NCBI GenBank assembly: GCA_900548725.1
Contig: URLV01000001.1
Coordinates: 1-64,000 of the forward strand
DNA from: an uncultured Mycoplasmatota bacterium
GTDB taxonomy: Bacteria; Bacillota_I; Bacilli_A; RF39; UBA660
DNA: 64,000 nt
Reading direction: 5' to 3'
Numbering within the stretch: the first letter of the stretch is position 1; every line of letters begins with the position of its first letter. This document shows, piece after piece, positions 35,449-45,262 of this stretch. Made by a program: the position numbers and the translations under genes. Below the pieces are notes generated by a model, which was given only the letters and a program-made list of their open reading frames with translations, had not been told where the DNA came from and did no database searches.

Positions 35449-38001
35449 ATGAAAAACTTTTTAAAAAAATATGGATATTTAATAGCAGTATTTATATTAG
35501 GAATATCAATAATATCTACAATATACATTTTACAAAAAGTTGCACCATTTGGTAGAAATTCACTTCTAACAATAGATTTCTTTCATCAGTACGGACCCAT
35601 GCTAGCAGAACTATACGACAGAATAAAAAAAGGGGCAAACATTATTTATAGTTTTAATACAGGATTAGGATTACCATATTTTAGAAACTTTTTTAATTAC
35701 TTATCATCACCACTAAATATAATAATGTTTTTATTCAAAAGAAAAAATATTATAATGTCTTATTCAATAATAATAGGTTTAAAAAGTATATTATCTTGTA
35801 TAACATGTTCATACTATATACATAAAAAATTTAATACAAACAAATTATATATGATAGGAATATCACTTCTATACGGATATTCAGCATACTTTACAGCATA
35901 TTATTGGAATATAATGTGGTTAGATGGAATGTATATTCTTCCTTTAATAACACTAGGTATAGAAAATATAATTAATAAAGATAATGGGGTTTTATACACA
36001 CTATCTCTAACATTAATGTTGTTTACAAATTATTTTATAGGTTATATGACATGTATTTATTCATGTATATATTTCTTATCATATTTAATAATAAAAACAA
36101 AAAAATTTAACATTAAAAATATATCAAAAAAATGTTTAAAATTTGCACTTTGTTCTTTAACTTCTGGTTTACTATTAGCATTTGAACTAATACCAATGTA
36201 TGAATCTTTAAAAAGTACAAATGCAACTATGGGGACTATTCCAACAGACCAATACTATGCATTTACTATAATTAACTTTTTCAAAAATCATTTAACTGGA
36301 ATAACAAAAACAGTATTTGCATCAGACATATCAAATGCTCCAAACGTATCATGTGGAATACTTTCTATAGGATTATATCTATTATTCTTACTTAACAAAA
36401 AAATAAACATTAAAAGAAAAATAATATACACATTAATTCTTATATTCTTATTAACTTCATTTTATGTTGCTCCTTTAGATTATATATGGCATGCATTCCA
36501 TGTACCAAATGATTTGCCATACAGATACTCATTTATGTATAGTTTTATACTTATATTAATAAGTGCTTATTCACTCAAAACTATAAAAGAAATATCATTT
36601 ATAAAAGTATTAATAACATATGTTATTTGTTTATTATTCATAACATTTGTATACCTAACAAAATATAACAATATAACATCAAATATGATAACAATAAATT
36701 ATTTATTAATATCAACTTATTTCTTAATCTATACTTTATATCATTTTTATCCAAAATTTAAAAACTTAAGTACAATATTATTTATAACAGTTTGTTCTAT
36801 AGAATGTGTAATATCTGTAAATCATAATTGGGATATTTTACAATATATAGATGAATTTTATTCAACATACAATAACGTACATAATAGCATAAATGAAATT
36901 AAAGAAAAAGATAATGAACTATTTTATAGAACAGAAAAAAATACAATACTAACACTTAATGATGGAGCATGGTATAACTATTACGGACAAAGTACATTTA
37001 CATCAATGGCATATAATAGCCTAGCAGAATTAAATAATGATTTAGGACAACCAGGTAATAGAATCAATAGTTATTATTATAAACAAAATACTCCAGTATA
37101 CGATTTAATGTTTGATATAAAATATATGATTGGAAAAAATAATGACGATAAAAGATATGATCTAGAGCTAAATAAAAATAACACTTTAACATATAAATTT
37201 AATTACACAACAGGATTGATGTTTGGTGTAAATAAATCAATAAAAAAATGGACCAATAATTTTATTAATCCAATAGAATATCAAAATGATTTTATAAATT
37301 ATGGAACAAATATAGAGAATGTATTTCATAGATTAACACTCAACAACAAAGAAATAATATCAAAAGATAAAAAAGAAACAATAATAAAATATAATTACAT
37401 AAACGAATATGACAATATATACTTATATTCAAATAATTCATCCATTAACTACATTATAATTAATGATAAAATATATTATAAAAATGATATAAATATTAGT
37501 GATATTCAAATAAAATTAAATAAATCATTTAAAGAATGTAATATATATGATGAAGAATATGTTATAAATACAATATCAAATGATAGCAATATAGAAGTAT
37601 ATGTATCATATAAATCATATTTAAATGAAGAAATAGATATTTATACTATAGATAACAATAAATTTACAAAAGCCTATAACATACTAAATTCAAATAGAAT
37701 AAACGTCACTGATTTCAAAGAAAATAACATAAAAGGAAACATTACTCTTTTAAATGATACTTCAATCTATACTTCAATACCATACGATAAAGGATGGAAA
37801 GTATATTCAAATAATAGAGAAATTAAAACTTATAAAATTAATGATAGTCTATTAGGATTTGATTTAAAAAAAGGAGAAAACAACATAGAATTAAAATATA
37901 TTCCTAACAATTTAGATATAGGTATATCTATAAGTATTACAACACTAATAATTACCATAACATATTTAGTAATCAAGAAAAAACAACAAATAAAGGCTTA
38001 G
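35449..38001 (+). CDS. yfhO: YfhO-family polytopic membrane protein
   Basis: About 850 residues with a dozen or so membrane helices in the first 460, a large extracytoplasmic domain (about 470-820) and a final helix before KKKQQIKA. The early motif FGRNSLLTIDFFHQYGPM and SAYFTAYYWNIMWLDGM are typical of YfhO (GT-C-like) proteins, which in Gram-positives help glycosylate lipoteichoic acid or other wall polymers. The start is ATG 35449 (GGTGAT, 4-nt spacer), not the frame opening three codons earlier. Monocistronic. The glycan modified here is unknown. Confidence 0.85.
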   Translation: MKNFLKKYGYLIAVFILGISIISTIYILQKVAPFGRNSLLTIDFFHQYGPMLAELYDRIKKGANIIYSFNTGLGLPYFRNFFNYLSSPLNIIMFLFKRKNIIMSYSIIIGLKSILSCITCSYYIHKKFNTNKLYMIGISLLYGYSAYFTAYYWNIMWLDGMYILPLITLGIENIINKDNGVLYTLSLTLMLFTNYFIGYMTCIYSCIYFLSYLIIKTKKFNIKNISKKCLKFALCSLTSGLLLAFELIPMYESLKSTNATMGTIPTDQYYAFTIINFFKNHLTGITKTVFASDISNAPNVSCGILSIGLYLLFLLNKKINIKRKIIYTLILIFLLTSFYVAPLDYIWHAFHVPNDLPYRYSFMYSFILILISAYSLKTIKEISFIKVLITYVICLLFITFVYLTKYNNITSNMITINYLLISTYFLIYTLYHFYPKFKNLSTILFITVCSIECVISVNHNWDILQYIDEFYSTYNNVHNSINEIKEKDNELFYRTEKNTILTLNDGAWYNYYGQSTFTSMAYNSLAELNNDLGQPGNRINSYYYKQNTPVYDLMFDIKYMIGKNNDDKRYDLELNKNNTLTYKFNYTTGLMFGVNKSIKKWTNNFINPIEYQNDFINYGTNIENVFHRLTLNNKEIISKDKKETIIKYNYINEYDNIYLYSNNSSINYIIINDKIYYKNDINISDIQIKLNKSFKECNIYDEEYVINTISNDSNIEVYVSYKSYLNEEIDIYTIDNNKFTKAYNILNSNRINVTDFKENNIKGNITLLNDTSIYTSIPYDKGWKVYSNNREIKTYKINDSLLGFDLKKGENNIELKYIPNNLDIGISISITTLIITITYLVIKKKQQIKA

Positions 38002-38027
38002 TAAATTAAAACTAAACCTTTTTTTAA
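37992..38027 (+). terminator. Terminator of yfhO
   Basis: AAAGG with CCTTT and TTAGT with ACTAA pair, with a single-base bulge, and are followed by a T-run. Confidence 0.75.
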
Positions 38028-38043
38028 ATACAATAATCATTTA

Positions 38044-38979
38044 TTAATCATCTAAATTAATATCTCTAATAAATAATTTTTTAACATTCTTTTTAGGCAT
38101 CATTACATCAAAATCATTAACTGTACTAAAATTATATTCTAGTACTGCCCTATCTAATTTATCACCATCAATACACCAAGCTTTTTTAGGATATTGTAAA
38201 AATTTGAAATTTATCTCATTAGTTTTATAAAATTCTATACCACTAATGTTATTAGGATCATGATCTATTAACAATCTTAAAGCTTTTATAATACTTCTCC
38301 TACTAGGAAAATTACATAACAATACTTCAAATTGATTATCATCTAATTTAACATCTTTATAAAAATTATTTATACCAGCAATCCTATTAGCGTTACTAAC
38401 CAATATAAAAGAATAATATCCACTTTTTTTAAGTCCATTAACTTCAAAATCTATATAATAAGATTTTATAGGTCTAAAATAATCTTTAATACCCTCTATT
38501 AAATAAGCAAAATAACCATATTTCTTTTTTAAATATCTAGGAGTATCATAAGCAATATTAATAAATTTACCTAATCCAGCAACATAAACAAATGGTCTTT
38601 CATTTACAATACATATATCAATTTTTTTTACTTCACCTTCAAGAAGTAATTTTAAATTTGCTTCAAAGTTTTTTCCATACCCAAACATTGTACCAACATC
38701 ATTACATGTTCCAACTGGAATGTTTGCAATTAAAAGTCTATTAGTTCTTAAATAGTTTCCAGTAACTACTTCATTAAATGTTCCATCTCCACCAACACTA
38801 ACAACTAAATCAACATATTCCAAATGACTTACTATTTCTTTAGCATGTCCTGCATATTGTGTTGGAACAATCTTTAAATTATATCCATACTCTGGAAATA
38901 TTTTTTTTGCACTTTTTAAATTCTCCTCATTCATTGTATGTCCGCTATTGGGATTATATATCATAACACATTGTTTCAA
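38044..38979 (-). CDS. dagK: Diacylglycerol/lipid kinase (DagK/YegS type)
   Basis: About 311 residues of the diacylglycerol kinase catalytic fold: MIYNPNSGH at the N terminus, VSVGGDGTFNEVVTG (the nucleotide-binding GGDG loop, about 60-75) and IPVGTCNDVGTMFG. In Gram-positives DgkB recycles the diacylglycerol released by lipoteichoic acid synthesis, which would fit the neighbouring yfhO. I favour TTG at 38979 as the start, because GGTGAT lies 4 nt before it, as at other genes here; a GTG three codons upstream overlaps that site. Confidence 0.85.
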   Translation of the reverse strand: MKQCVMIYNPNSGHTMNEENLKSAKKIFPEYGYNLKIVPTQYAGHAKEIVSHLEYVDLVVSVGGDGTFNEVVTGNYLRTNRLLIANIPVGTCNDVGTMFGYGKNFEANLKLLLEGEVKKIDICIVNERPFVYVAGLGKFINIAYDTPRYLKKKYGYFAYLIEGIKDYFRPIKSYYIDFEVNGLKKSGYYSFILVSNANRIAGINNFYKDVKLDDNQFEVLLCNFPSRRSIIKALRLLIDHDPNNISGIEFYKTNEINFKFLQYPKKAWCIDGDKLDRAVLEYNFSTVNDFDVMMPKKNVKKLFIRDINLDD

Positions 38980-39032
38980 ATAGATCACCCTTTCACAATT
39001 AGTATAATATAAAAAATAAAATTTTACAAAAC

Positions 39033-39053
39033 AAAAAGGACAAAAGTGTCCTT
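39033..39053 (-). terminator. Terminator of hsp20
   Basis: GGACA and TGTCC pair around a 4-nt loop and are followed on the minus strand by TTTTTGTTTTG. It touches the stop codon. Confidence 0.65.
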
Positions 39054-39444
39054 AATCATTGATTTCAATGACAGTTTTATTATCTTGTTTTTCTTCTTTA
39101 GGAACAGTTATACATAATGTACCATTATTAAATTTAGCATTAATTAAACTAGCATCAACATCTCCAACATAGAATGATCTTGAATATTCACCATAACTTC
39201 TTTCTTTTCTAATATAGTTTTTATCGTTATCTTCTTCAGTTTCTTCTTTTTTTGCAGTTATAGTTAAATAACCATTTTTACATTCTACATTAATGTCTTT
39301 CTTATCAAATCCAGGTACATCAACTTCAATATTACATTTACCATCTTTTTCATAAATATCACATTTCATAACTGATCCATCCTTTGAACTAACAAAATCA
39401 TCAAAAAAATCATCTAAATAATACTTTCTAGGTATTAAACTCAT
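39052..39444 (-). CDS. hsp20: Small heat-shock protein, Hsp20 family
   Basis: 130 residues with a full alpha-crystallin domain (about 22-125): CNIEVDVPGFDKKDINVECKNGYLTI, then YGEYSRSFYVGDVDASLINAKF and NGTLCITVPKEE, the last holding the family GxLxIxxP motif. It is an ATP-independent holdase that keeps unfolding proteins soluble. A CIRCE operator overlaps its promoter, so HrcA control is expected, shared with htpG 4.6 kb away. Confidence 0.92.
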   Translation of the reverse strand: MSLIPRKYYLDDFFDDFVSSKDGSVMKCDIYEKDGKCNIEVDVPGFDKKDINVECKNGYLTITAKKEETEEDNDKNYIRKERSYGEYSRSFYVGDVDASLINAKFNNGTLCITVPKEEKQDNKTVIEIND

Positions 39445-39484
39445 ATATCTCTCTTCCTTTCACAATTATAATTATACCACTATT

Positions 39485-39511
39485 TTAGCACTTGTCAATA
39501 CTATGTGCTAA
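39485..39511. promoter_or_regulatory. CIRCE operator at the hsp20 promoter
   Basis: TTAGCACTT-N9-ATGTGCTAA, against the CIRCE consensus TTAGCACTC-N9-GAGTGCTAA. The minus-strand promoter (TTGACA, 16 bp, TATAAT) runs through it, so HrcA bound here would block RNA polymerase. No hrcA gene is present in this window. Confidence 0.85.
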
Positions 39512-39540
39512 TTTTTTTTAAAAAATTTAAAAAAAGTACC

Positions 39541-40383
39541 CTATATTAGTATACCTACAACTTCAATAAATATACCAACGAGTACTCCAATTAAATATAA
39601 AGTTAAACAAATACATAAATTTTCCTTAATATTTTTATTAGATTTAAATAAAACTAACAAAGCAACTCCACTACCAGCTAATAAACCAGCCATACATGTT
39701 CCTAAATTAATTGCTCCCTTTAAAAACATTTCAGTTAAAATAACACTTGCACCACAATTAGGTATTAAACCAACTAATGAACCCAAAAAAGGTCCAAACA
39801 AAGTATCTTTCATAAATATTTTACTAATTAAATCATTACCACAATATAAAAATATAACATTTAATATAAAACTAACACCAATAATAAATATTAATATATT
39901 AAAAGTGTGTTTTAAACTAGATTTAACAATACCATGATCACAATGACAATGTTCTTCCTCACATATATGATAATCATATTTATTTTTATTATTCTTTCTA
40001 ATAACTAAATCTATAACAAAACCAAATAAAATACCAGAAATAACTTTTATTAAAATTACTATTAATATAGTTTTAAAATTAACATTTTGACTTAACATAA
40101 TAGGAAGCATTTCATCACTGGTAGATAGATAAATAGAAAACAAAGTTCCTAAAGAAATAACACGTGTTATATATAAATTAGTTGCAACAACAGAAAAACC
40201 ACATTGTGGTATTACTCCAAGTAAACTACCAATTATAGGTCCAACTTTACCAGATTTACTTATAACATTTTTAGTTTTATTATTTAATTTATGTTCTAAA
40301 AGTTCCAATAACAAAAAAGTTATAAAAAGAAATGGTAATATTTTCAAAGCATCAACTAATGTATCAATTATTATATCTTTCAT
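39541..40383 (-). CDS. ArsP_2-type ten-helix metal/metalloid permease
   Basis: 280 residues with eight to ten membrane helices in two homologous halves, each with a conserved cysteine turn: GVIPQCGFSVVATNLY and GLIPNCGASVILTEMF. This pattern matches the PF11449 group, variously annotated as arsenic efflux protein or putative manganese transporter. A histidine- and cysteine-rich loop between the halves (HICEEEHCHCDHG) is a likely metal-binding site. The gene is alone, with no ArsR nearby. The substrate is undetermined. Confidence 0.75.
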   Translation of the reverse strand: MKDIIIDTLVDALKILPFLFITFLLLELLEHKLNNKTKNVISKSGKVGPIIGSLLGVIPQCGFSVVATNLYITRVISLGTLFSIYLSTSDEMLPIMLSQNVNFKTILIVILIKVISGILFGFVIDLVIRKNNKNKYDYHICEEEHCHCDHGIVKSSLKHTFNILIFIIGVSFILNVIFLYCGNDLISKIFMKDTLFGPFLGSLVGLIPNCGASVILTEMFLKGAINLGTCMAGLLAGSGVALLVLFKSNKNIKENLCICLTLYLIGVLVGIFIEVVGILI

Positions 40384-40445
40384 AAAAGTCCTCCAAACAA
40401 ATGAGATTATATATTAATATAAAAGAAAAGTCAATTTATTTTAAA

Positions 40446-42029
40446 TTAACTCTCTATTCCAAATCTTTCTATATATTCTTCATAACTAATTTCTTTATCT
40501 CTTATTGTACCATCTTTTTTTATTTCTATAAGTCTATTACAAACAGTATCAATTATCTCTTCATCAAACGTACTTATTACTAATGAACTTTTATATCTTT
40601 CTAAGCCTTCATTAAGTGCAGTTATACTTTCAATATCTAAATGATTAGTAGGTTCATCTAATAACAAAACATTTCCATGATTTAACATAACTTTTGCAAA
40701 CATACATCTAACTTTTTCTCCACCAGATAATACTTTTACATCTTTAAAAACTTCTTCTCCACTAAATAACATTCTACCTAAGAATCCTCTAACAAAAGTA
40801 TCATCAGTACTATCAGTAAATTGTCTTAACCAATCCATCATATTCATACTATTTTGAAAATATTTATCATGATTTTTTTCATAATAAGACATTTTGACTG
40901 TTGAACCTAATTTAACACTACCAGAGTCAGGTTCTAATTCCCCACTAATTATATTAAGAAGAGTAGTTTTAGCAATCTCATTATTACCAATAAGTGCTAT
41001 CTTATCACCTTTTCTAATAACAAACTTCACATTATGTAAAATATCTTTATAGCAAACATTATCCACAATAACAACATCATTACCTAATTCTCTTTCAATA
41101 TCAAAATTAATATATGGATATTTTCTACTACTAGGTTTAATTTCATCTAATTTTATTTTTTCTAACGCTTTCTTTCTACTAGTAGCTTGTTTACTTTTAC
41201 TAGCATTAGCACTAAATCTTCTAATAAAATCCTCTAATTCTTTTATCTTATCTTCTTTTTTCTTATTAGAATCTTTCATTTGTTGTTGTATTAATTGACT
41301 AGATTTATACCAAAAATCATAATTACCTACAAACATAGTAATCTTTTCATAATCTATATCAACCATATGAGTACAAACTTTATTTAAAAAAGCTCTATCA
41401 TGGCTAACAACTAACACAGTATTTTTAAAGTTAATTAAAAATTCTTCTAGCCACATCTTACTTTTTACATCTAAACCATTTGTAGGTTCATCTAAAAGAA
41501 GAACATCAGGATCACCAAATAAAGCACTAGCAAGTAATACTTTAACTTTATCACTATCTTTTAATTCTTGCATTTCAAGATAAAATAAATCTTTACTAAC
41601 TCCTAAACCATTTAATAATTTTTCGGCATCACTTTCAGCATCCCAACCATTCATGTTTAAAAATTTATCTTCTAACTCTGCAACTCTAATTCCATCCTCA
41701 TCTGTAAAATCAGTTTTACTATATATTTCTTCCTTTTCCTTTATAATTGAATATAACTCCTTATTTCCCATAATAACAGTATCAATTACTTTATAATTAT
41801 CATATAAATTATGATTTTGAACCAAAGTAGATATACGTTCACCTTTACCAAGTATTATTTCTCCATTTGTAGGATCTATTCTTCCATCCAATATTTTTAA
41901 AAAAGTACTTTTACCAGCTCCATTAGCGCCAATTATTCCATAACAATTGTCTTTTAAAAACTCTAAATTTACATTTTTAAATAAAGTCTTAGTAGTAAAT
42001 CTTAATTCTAAATCTATAACCTTTAACAT
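40446..42029 (-). CDS. ABC-F family ATPase (YkpA/YbiT/Ettr-like)
   Basis: About 527 residues: two ABC ATPase domains on one chain without membrane helices, the plan of ABC-F translation factors. First domain GANGAGKSTFLKI and LLLDEPTNGLD; second domain ALIGNNEIAKTTLLNI, VLSGGEKVRCMFAKVML and LLLDEPTNHLD. In the second Walker A the usual GxGK glycine before lysine is A (NEIAKTT). The inter-domain linker (about 240-320) is charged and helical and would reach the ribosome P/E site. Start ATG 42029 follows AGAGGTGA. An inverted repeat overlaps its promoter. Confidence 0.85.
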   Translation of the reverse strand: MLKVIDLELRFTTKTLFKNVNLEFLKDNCYGIIGANGAGKSTFLKILDGRIDPTNGEIILGKGERISTLVQNHNLYDNYKVIDTVIMGNKELYSIIKEKEEIYSKTDFTDEDGIRVAELEDKFLNMNGWDAESDAEKLLNGLGVSKDLFYLEMQELKDSDKVKVLLASALFGDPDVLLLDEPTNGLDVKSKMWLEEFLINFKNTVLVVSHDRAFLNKVCTHMVDIDYEKITMFVGNYDFWYKSSQLIQQQMKDSNKKKEDKIKELEDFIRRFSANASKSKQATSRKKALEKIKLDEIKPSSRKYPYINFDIERELGNDVVIVDNVCYKDILHNVKFVIRKGDKIALIGNNEIAKTTLLNIISGELEPDSGSVKLGSTVKMSYYEKNHDKYFQNSMNMMDWLRQFTDSTDDTFVRGFLGRMLFSGEEVFKDVKVLSGGEKVRCMFAKVMLNHGNVLLLDEPTNHLDIESITALNEGLERYKSSLVISTFDEEIIDTVCNRLIEIKKDGTIRDKEISYEEYIERFGIES

Positions 42030-42048
42030 AATTTCACCTCTAAAAACG

Positions 42049-42112
42049 ATTATATTATATTTTACCACAGTGTGAAACTATTTTCTCATATTTTATTAAA
42101 AAAGTTTCACAC
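42049..42112. promoter_or_regulatory. Inverted repeat overlapping the ABC-F promoter
   Basis: GTGTGAAAC (42070-42078) and GTTTCACAC (42104-42112) are perfect inverted arms 25 nt apart. The near arm contains the probable -35 (TTTCAC on the minus strand), 17 bp from TATAAT at 42049-42054. It looks like an operator more than a terminator, since no T-run follows either arm in the right place. Confidence 0.45.
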
Positions 42113-42129
42113 CACAAAAAAACAAACAT

Positions 42130-42159
42130 CAAAAAAAATAGACCATAAAGTCTATTTTG
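42130..42159 (-). terminator. Terminator of htpG
   Basis: AAAATAGAC and GTCTATTTT form a 9-bp stem followed by a T-run on the minus strand. It overlaps the last codons of htpG. Confidence 0.8.
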
Positions 42160-44023
42160 AAATCAAATCACATATTAAATTACTTATCTCAGTAGGATTA
42201 TTTATTCCAAGTCCTTCTATAAGTCTTGCTTCACTATATAAAACTTTACTATATTTCTTTAATTCTTCTTTATCAGTTTCATATAATGATTTTAATTTGT
42301 TAGCAATAGGATGATTTTCATTAATTTCTAGTACTATTTCTGCATTAACACTTTCATCTCCTGGCATAGAATTAATTACTTTTTGCATTTCAACAGAAAC
42401 ATTACCTTTACTTGTTAAACATACAGGATGATTTTTTAACTTACCAGTAAATCTAACACCACTAATACCAATAGTATCTTTCATTAAAGTTAATAAATCT
42501 TTATTATCAGTATTTAATTTTTCAATATCTTCCTTTTTATCTTCCAAATCTAAATCAGCATCACTAACATTTTTAAAGCTTTTACCATCATATTCTCTTA
42601 ATGCTTGTAATGTAAATTCATCTACATAATCAGTTAAATATAATATTTCATAATCTTTATCTTTAACTTGTTCTATTTGAGGAAGTAAATCTATCTTATC
42701 AACACTTTCACCACTAGCATAATAAATATCTTTTTGGTCTTCTTTCATATTAGAAACATATTCTTTTAAAGTAATTAGATCTTTAGTCTTACTAGAATTA
42801 AACATTATTAAATCTTGTAACTTATCTTTATCCATTCCATAATTATTATAAATACCAAATTTAATATTAGTTCCAAATACCTTAAACATCTTTACATAAT
42901 TTTCTCTGTCATTTTCTAACATATCTTTAAATTCTTTAATTATCTTATTTTCAATATTTTTAGCAATTAAATTAACTGCTTTTGTTTTTTGAAGCATCTC
43001 ACGGCTTATATTTAAAGATACGTCCTCAGTATCAATTACACCTTTTATAAAACTAAAATAATCAGGTAATAATTCACTACATTTATCCATAATTAATACA
43101 CCATTAGAATATAAACTTAATCCTTTTTCATATTCTTTAGTATAAAAATCATAAGGTGCATGGCTTGGTACAAACAATAATCCTTTATAACTAACAGCAC
43201 CTTCTACACTAGTACTTATAACTTTTAAAGGTTTCTCATAATCATAATAAGTATCAGTATAATAATGTTCATATTCTTCGTCACTAACATCTTTTTTATT
43301 CTTTTTCCAAATAGGAATCATACTATTAATAGTTTCAATTTCTTTAACGGTTTCATATTCATCACTATCATCTTTTTTATGACTATGACTTACTTCCATC
43401 TTAATTGGATATCTAATATAATCACTATATTTTTTAATCAAATCTTTTAATTTGAACTCAGTTAAATAATCATCATAATTATCATCATCTGTATTATCTT
43501 TAATATGTAAAATTATATCAGTACCAACACTACTTTTATCACATTTTTCTAACGTATAACCCTCTAATCCCTTAGAATTCCATCTATAAGCATCCTCACT
43601 ATCATAAGATTTACTTATAACAGTAATTTCATCTGCTACCATAAATGCACTATAAAAACCTACACCAAATTGACCTATTATATCAATATCTTTATTCTTT
43701 ACTTCATTCATTTCTTTAAAAGCTAAAGAACCACTTTTAGCAATAGTACCTAAATTATTCTCTAAGTCACTTTCACTCATACCACAACCATTATCACTAA
43801 CAGTTATAGTTCTTAAATCTTTATCAAAATTAATATTAATTTCTAAATCATCTTTATTAACTTTAATAGATTTATCAGTTAAACTTTTATAATATAATTT
43901 ATCTATTGCATCACTAGCATTACTAATTAATTCTCTTAAAAATATATCTTTATTAGTATATATAGAATTAATCATTAAATCTAACAACCTTTTTGATTCA
44001 CTTTTAAATTCTCTTTTTTTCAT
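42152..44023 (-). CDS. htpG: Molecular chaperone HtpG (Hsp90)
   Basis: 623 residues of the Hsp90 family. The N-terminal GHKL ATPase holds NIYTNKDIFLRELISNASDA-like sequence, TVSDNGCGMSESDL, and IGQFGVGFYSAFMVAD; the middle domain has SLNISREMLQ with the catalytic arginine. It assists late folding of client proteins. ATG follows GGGAGATG. Its promoter carries a CIRCE operator, so it should be co-induced with hsp20. Confidence 0.96.
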   Translation of the reverse strand: MKKREFKSESKRLLDLMINSIYTNKDIFLRELISNASDAIDKLYYKSLTDKSIKVNKDDLEININFDKDLRTITVSDNGCGMSESDLENNLGTIAKSGSLAFKEMNEVKNKDIDIIGQFGVGFYSAFMVADEITVISKSYDSEDAYRWNSKGLEGYTLEKCDKSSVGTDIILHIKDNTDDDNYDDYLTEFKLKDLIKKYSDYIRYPIKMEVSHSHKKDDSDEYETVKEIETINSMIPIWKKNKKDVSDEEYEHYYTDTYYDYEKPLKVISTSVEGAVSYKGLLFVPSHAPYDFYTKEYEKGLSLYSNGVLIMDKCSELLPDYFSFIKGVIDTEDVSLNISREMLQKTKAVNLIAKNIENKIIKEFKDMLENDRENYVKMFKVFGTNIKFGIYNNYGMDKDKLQDLIMFNSSKTKDLITLKEYVSNMKEDQKDIYYASGESVDKIDLLPQIEQVKDKDYEILYLTDYVDEFTLQALREYDGKSFKNVSDADLDLEDKKEDIEKLNTDNKDLLTLMKDTIGISGVRFTGKLKNHPVCLTSKGNVSVEMQKVINSMPGDESVNAEIVLEINENHPIANKLKSLYETDKEELKKYSKVLYSEARLIEGLGINNPTEISNLICDLISK

Positions 44024-44060
44024 TCATAACATCTCCCATAACTAAGTTATATAATATATT

Positions 44061-44087
44061 TTAGCACTTGTCAATAGTTTGTGCTAA
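44061..44087. promoter_or_regulatory. CIRCE operator at the htpG promoter
   Basis: TTAGCACTT-N9-TTGTGCTAA. On the minus strand it overlaps TTGACA, followed 17 bp later by TATAAC. It is nearly identical to the site upstream of hsp20, which supports a real HrcA regulon. Confidence 0.85.
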
Positions 44088-44097
44088 TTAATTTTAA

Positions 44098-44122
44098 GAA
44101 AAAAAGTAGTTAACAAACTACT
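44098..44122 (-). terminator. Terminator of the perR-rubrerythrin operon
   Basis: AGTAGTT and AACTACT form a 7-bp stem with a 4-nt loop, followed by TTTTTTTCTT on the minus strand. It includes the stop codon of rubrerythrin. Confidence 0.75.
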
Positions 44123-44660
44123 AATAATTTTCTTTCTTTATTTCAAAATAACTTTGTGGGTGACTACATACAGGACAAACTTCTGGAGCATTTTTTCCTA
44201 TACAAATATGTCCACAATTTCTACATTGCCAAATTTTATCCCCATCTTTAGAGAATACTAATTCATTATCAACATTACTTAATAATGCTCTATATCTTTC
44301 TTCATGATGCTTTTCAATTTCAGCTACACCTTCAAATAAATTAGCAATTCTATCAAATCCTTCTTCACGTGCAGTTTCTGCAAACTCTTTATACATATCA
44401 GTCCATTCAAAATTTTCTCCATTTGCAGCATCTAATAAATTTTCACTAGTACTAGGAACTTCTCCACCATGCAATTCTTTAAACCACATTTTAGCATGTT
44501 CCTTTTCGTTATCAGCAGTTTCTAAAAATATTTCTGCTATTTGTTCAAACCCATCTTTTTTAGCTTTACTAGCATAATAAGTATATTTGTTTCTTGCTTG
44601 ACTTTCTCCTGCAAAAGCAGCCATTAAATTAGCTTCTGTTTTACTTCCTTTTAATTCCAT
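44121..44660 (-). CDS. rbr: Rubrerythrin
   Basis: Non-heme di-iron peroxidase that removes hydrogen peroxide in anaerobes. 179 residues: ferritin-like bundle with the iron ligands in [28 protein letters not shown] and [10 protein letters not shown], then a C-terminal rubredoxin domain with the four cysteines of CRNCGH and CPVCSH. It follows perR after 4 bp and is expected to be derepressed by peroxide. Its presence supports an anaerobic, oxygen-exposed lifestyle. Confidence 0.95.
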   Translation of the reverse strand: MELKGSKTEANLMAAFAGESQARNKYTYYASKAKKDGFEQIAEIFLETADNEKEHAKMWFKELHGGEVPSTSENLLDAANGENFEWTDMYKEFAETAREEGFDRIANLFEGVAEIEKHHEERYRALLSNVDNELVFSKDGDKIWQCRNCGHICIGKNAPEVCPVCSHPQSYFEIKKENY

Positions 44661-44664
44661 TTTT

Positions 44665-45033
44665 TCATTTCTCCTTCTCTAAACATTCTTTACATTTTCC
44701 AATAAAACTTAAATCGTAATTCATTACTTCATAATCTTTTATATTAGGTAATTTTTTTATATAATCATACATAACATCATCTATTTTACCACAAATACTA
44801 CATACAACATGAGCATGAATTATATTTTTATCAAATCTATCAACACCATCACTCATTTTTAATCTAATAATTTTATTCTCATCAACCAAATTATTTAGAT
44901 TTCTATATACAGTACCTAAACTAATATTAGGAATTACTTTTCTTGCTTCCAAATAAACTCCATTTGCATTTAGATGATTAAAACTATTATTTATTATATT
45001 AAGTATTACTTCTTTTTGTTTAGTATTTCTCAA
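44665..45033 (-). CDS. perR: Fur-family peroxide regulator, PerR-like
   Basis: 122 residues: winged helix (about 1-75, with [15 protein letters not shown] as the recognition region) and a dimerisation domain with [11 protein letters not shown] and CKECLEK, the two structural zinc CxxC pairs. The metal-sensing histidines lie in the IIHAHVV segment. The adjacent rubrerythrin and the palindrome at its own promoter favour PerR over Fur or Zur. It is slightly shorter than B. subtilis PerR. Confidence 0.88.
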   Translation of the reverse strand: MRNTKQKEVILNIINNSFNHLNANGVYLEARKVIPNISLGTVYRNLNNLVDENKIIRLKMSDGVDRFDKNIIHAHVVCSICGKIDDVMYDYIKKLPNIKDYEVMNYDLSFIGKCKECLEKEK

Positions 45034-45044
45034 ACAATCACCTC

Positions 45045-45067
45045 TTATTAGTAATGATTACTAATAA
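45045..45067. promoter_or_regulatory. PerR-type operator upstream of perR
   Basis: A perfect 23-bp palindrome with half-site TTATTAGTAAT around a central G, close in form to the PerR box. It covers the region just before the perR start codon (45033), so autoregulation of the perR-rbr operon is likely. Confidence 0.8.
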
Positions 45068-45262
45068 AACTATACTACATTTTAAACTACAATGCAATAA
45101 AAAAAGACAATATTTGTCACAATTTGATAAGTTTTTAGAAGTTTTGTCGAAAGTCTTTAAATTAAAATTAATTTATATTAATATAACTAATCGAACGTCT
45201 GGGTTGATGTCTACCTTACTAACTGAATTATTAAAGAGTATAAGCAGTAAGGTGGTGATATT

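Noticed and set aside
42070..42112. The GTGTGAAAC inverted repeat as a terminator or ABC-F attenuator
   Set aside because: It overlaps the probable -35 of the ABC-F promoter, so it is upstream of the mRNA start, and the loop is 25 nt with no following T-run on the minus strand.
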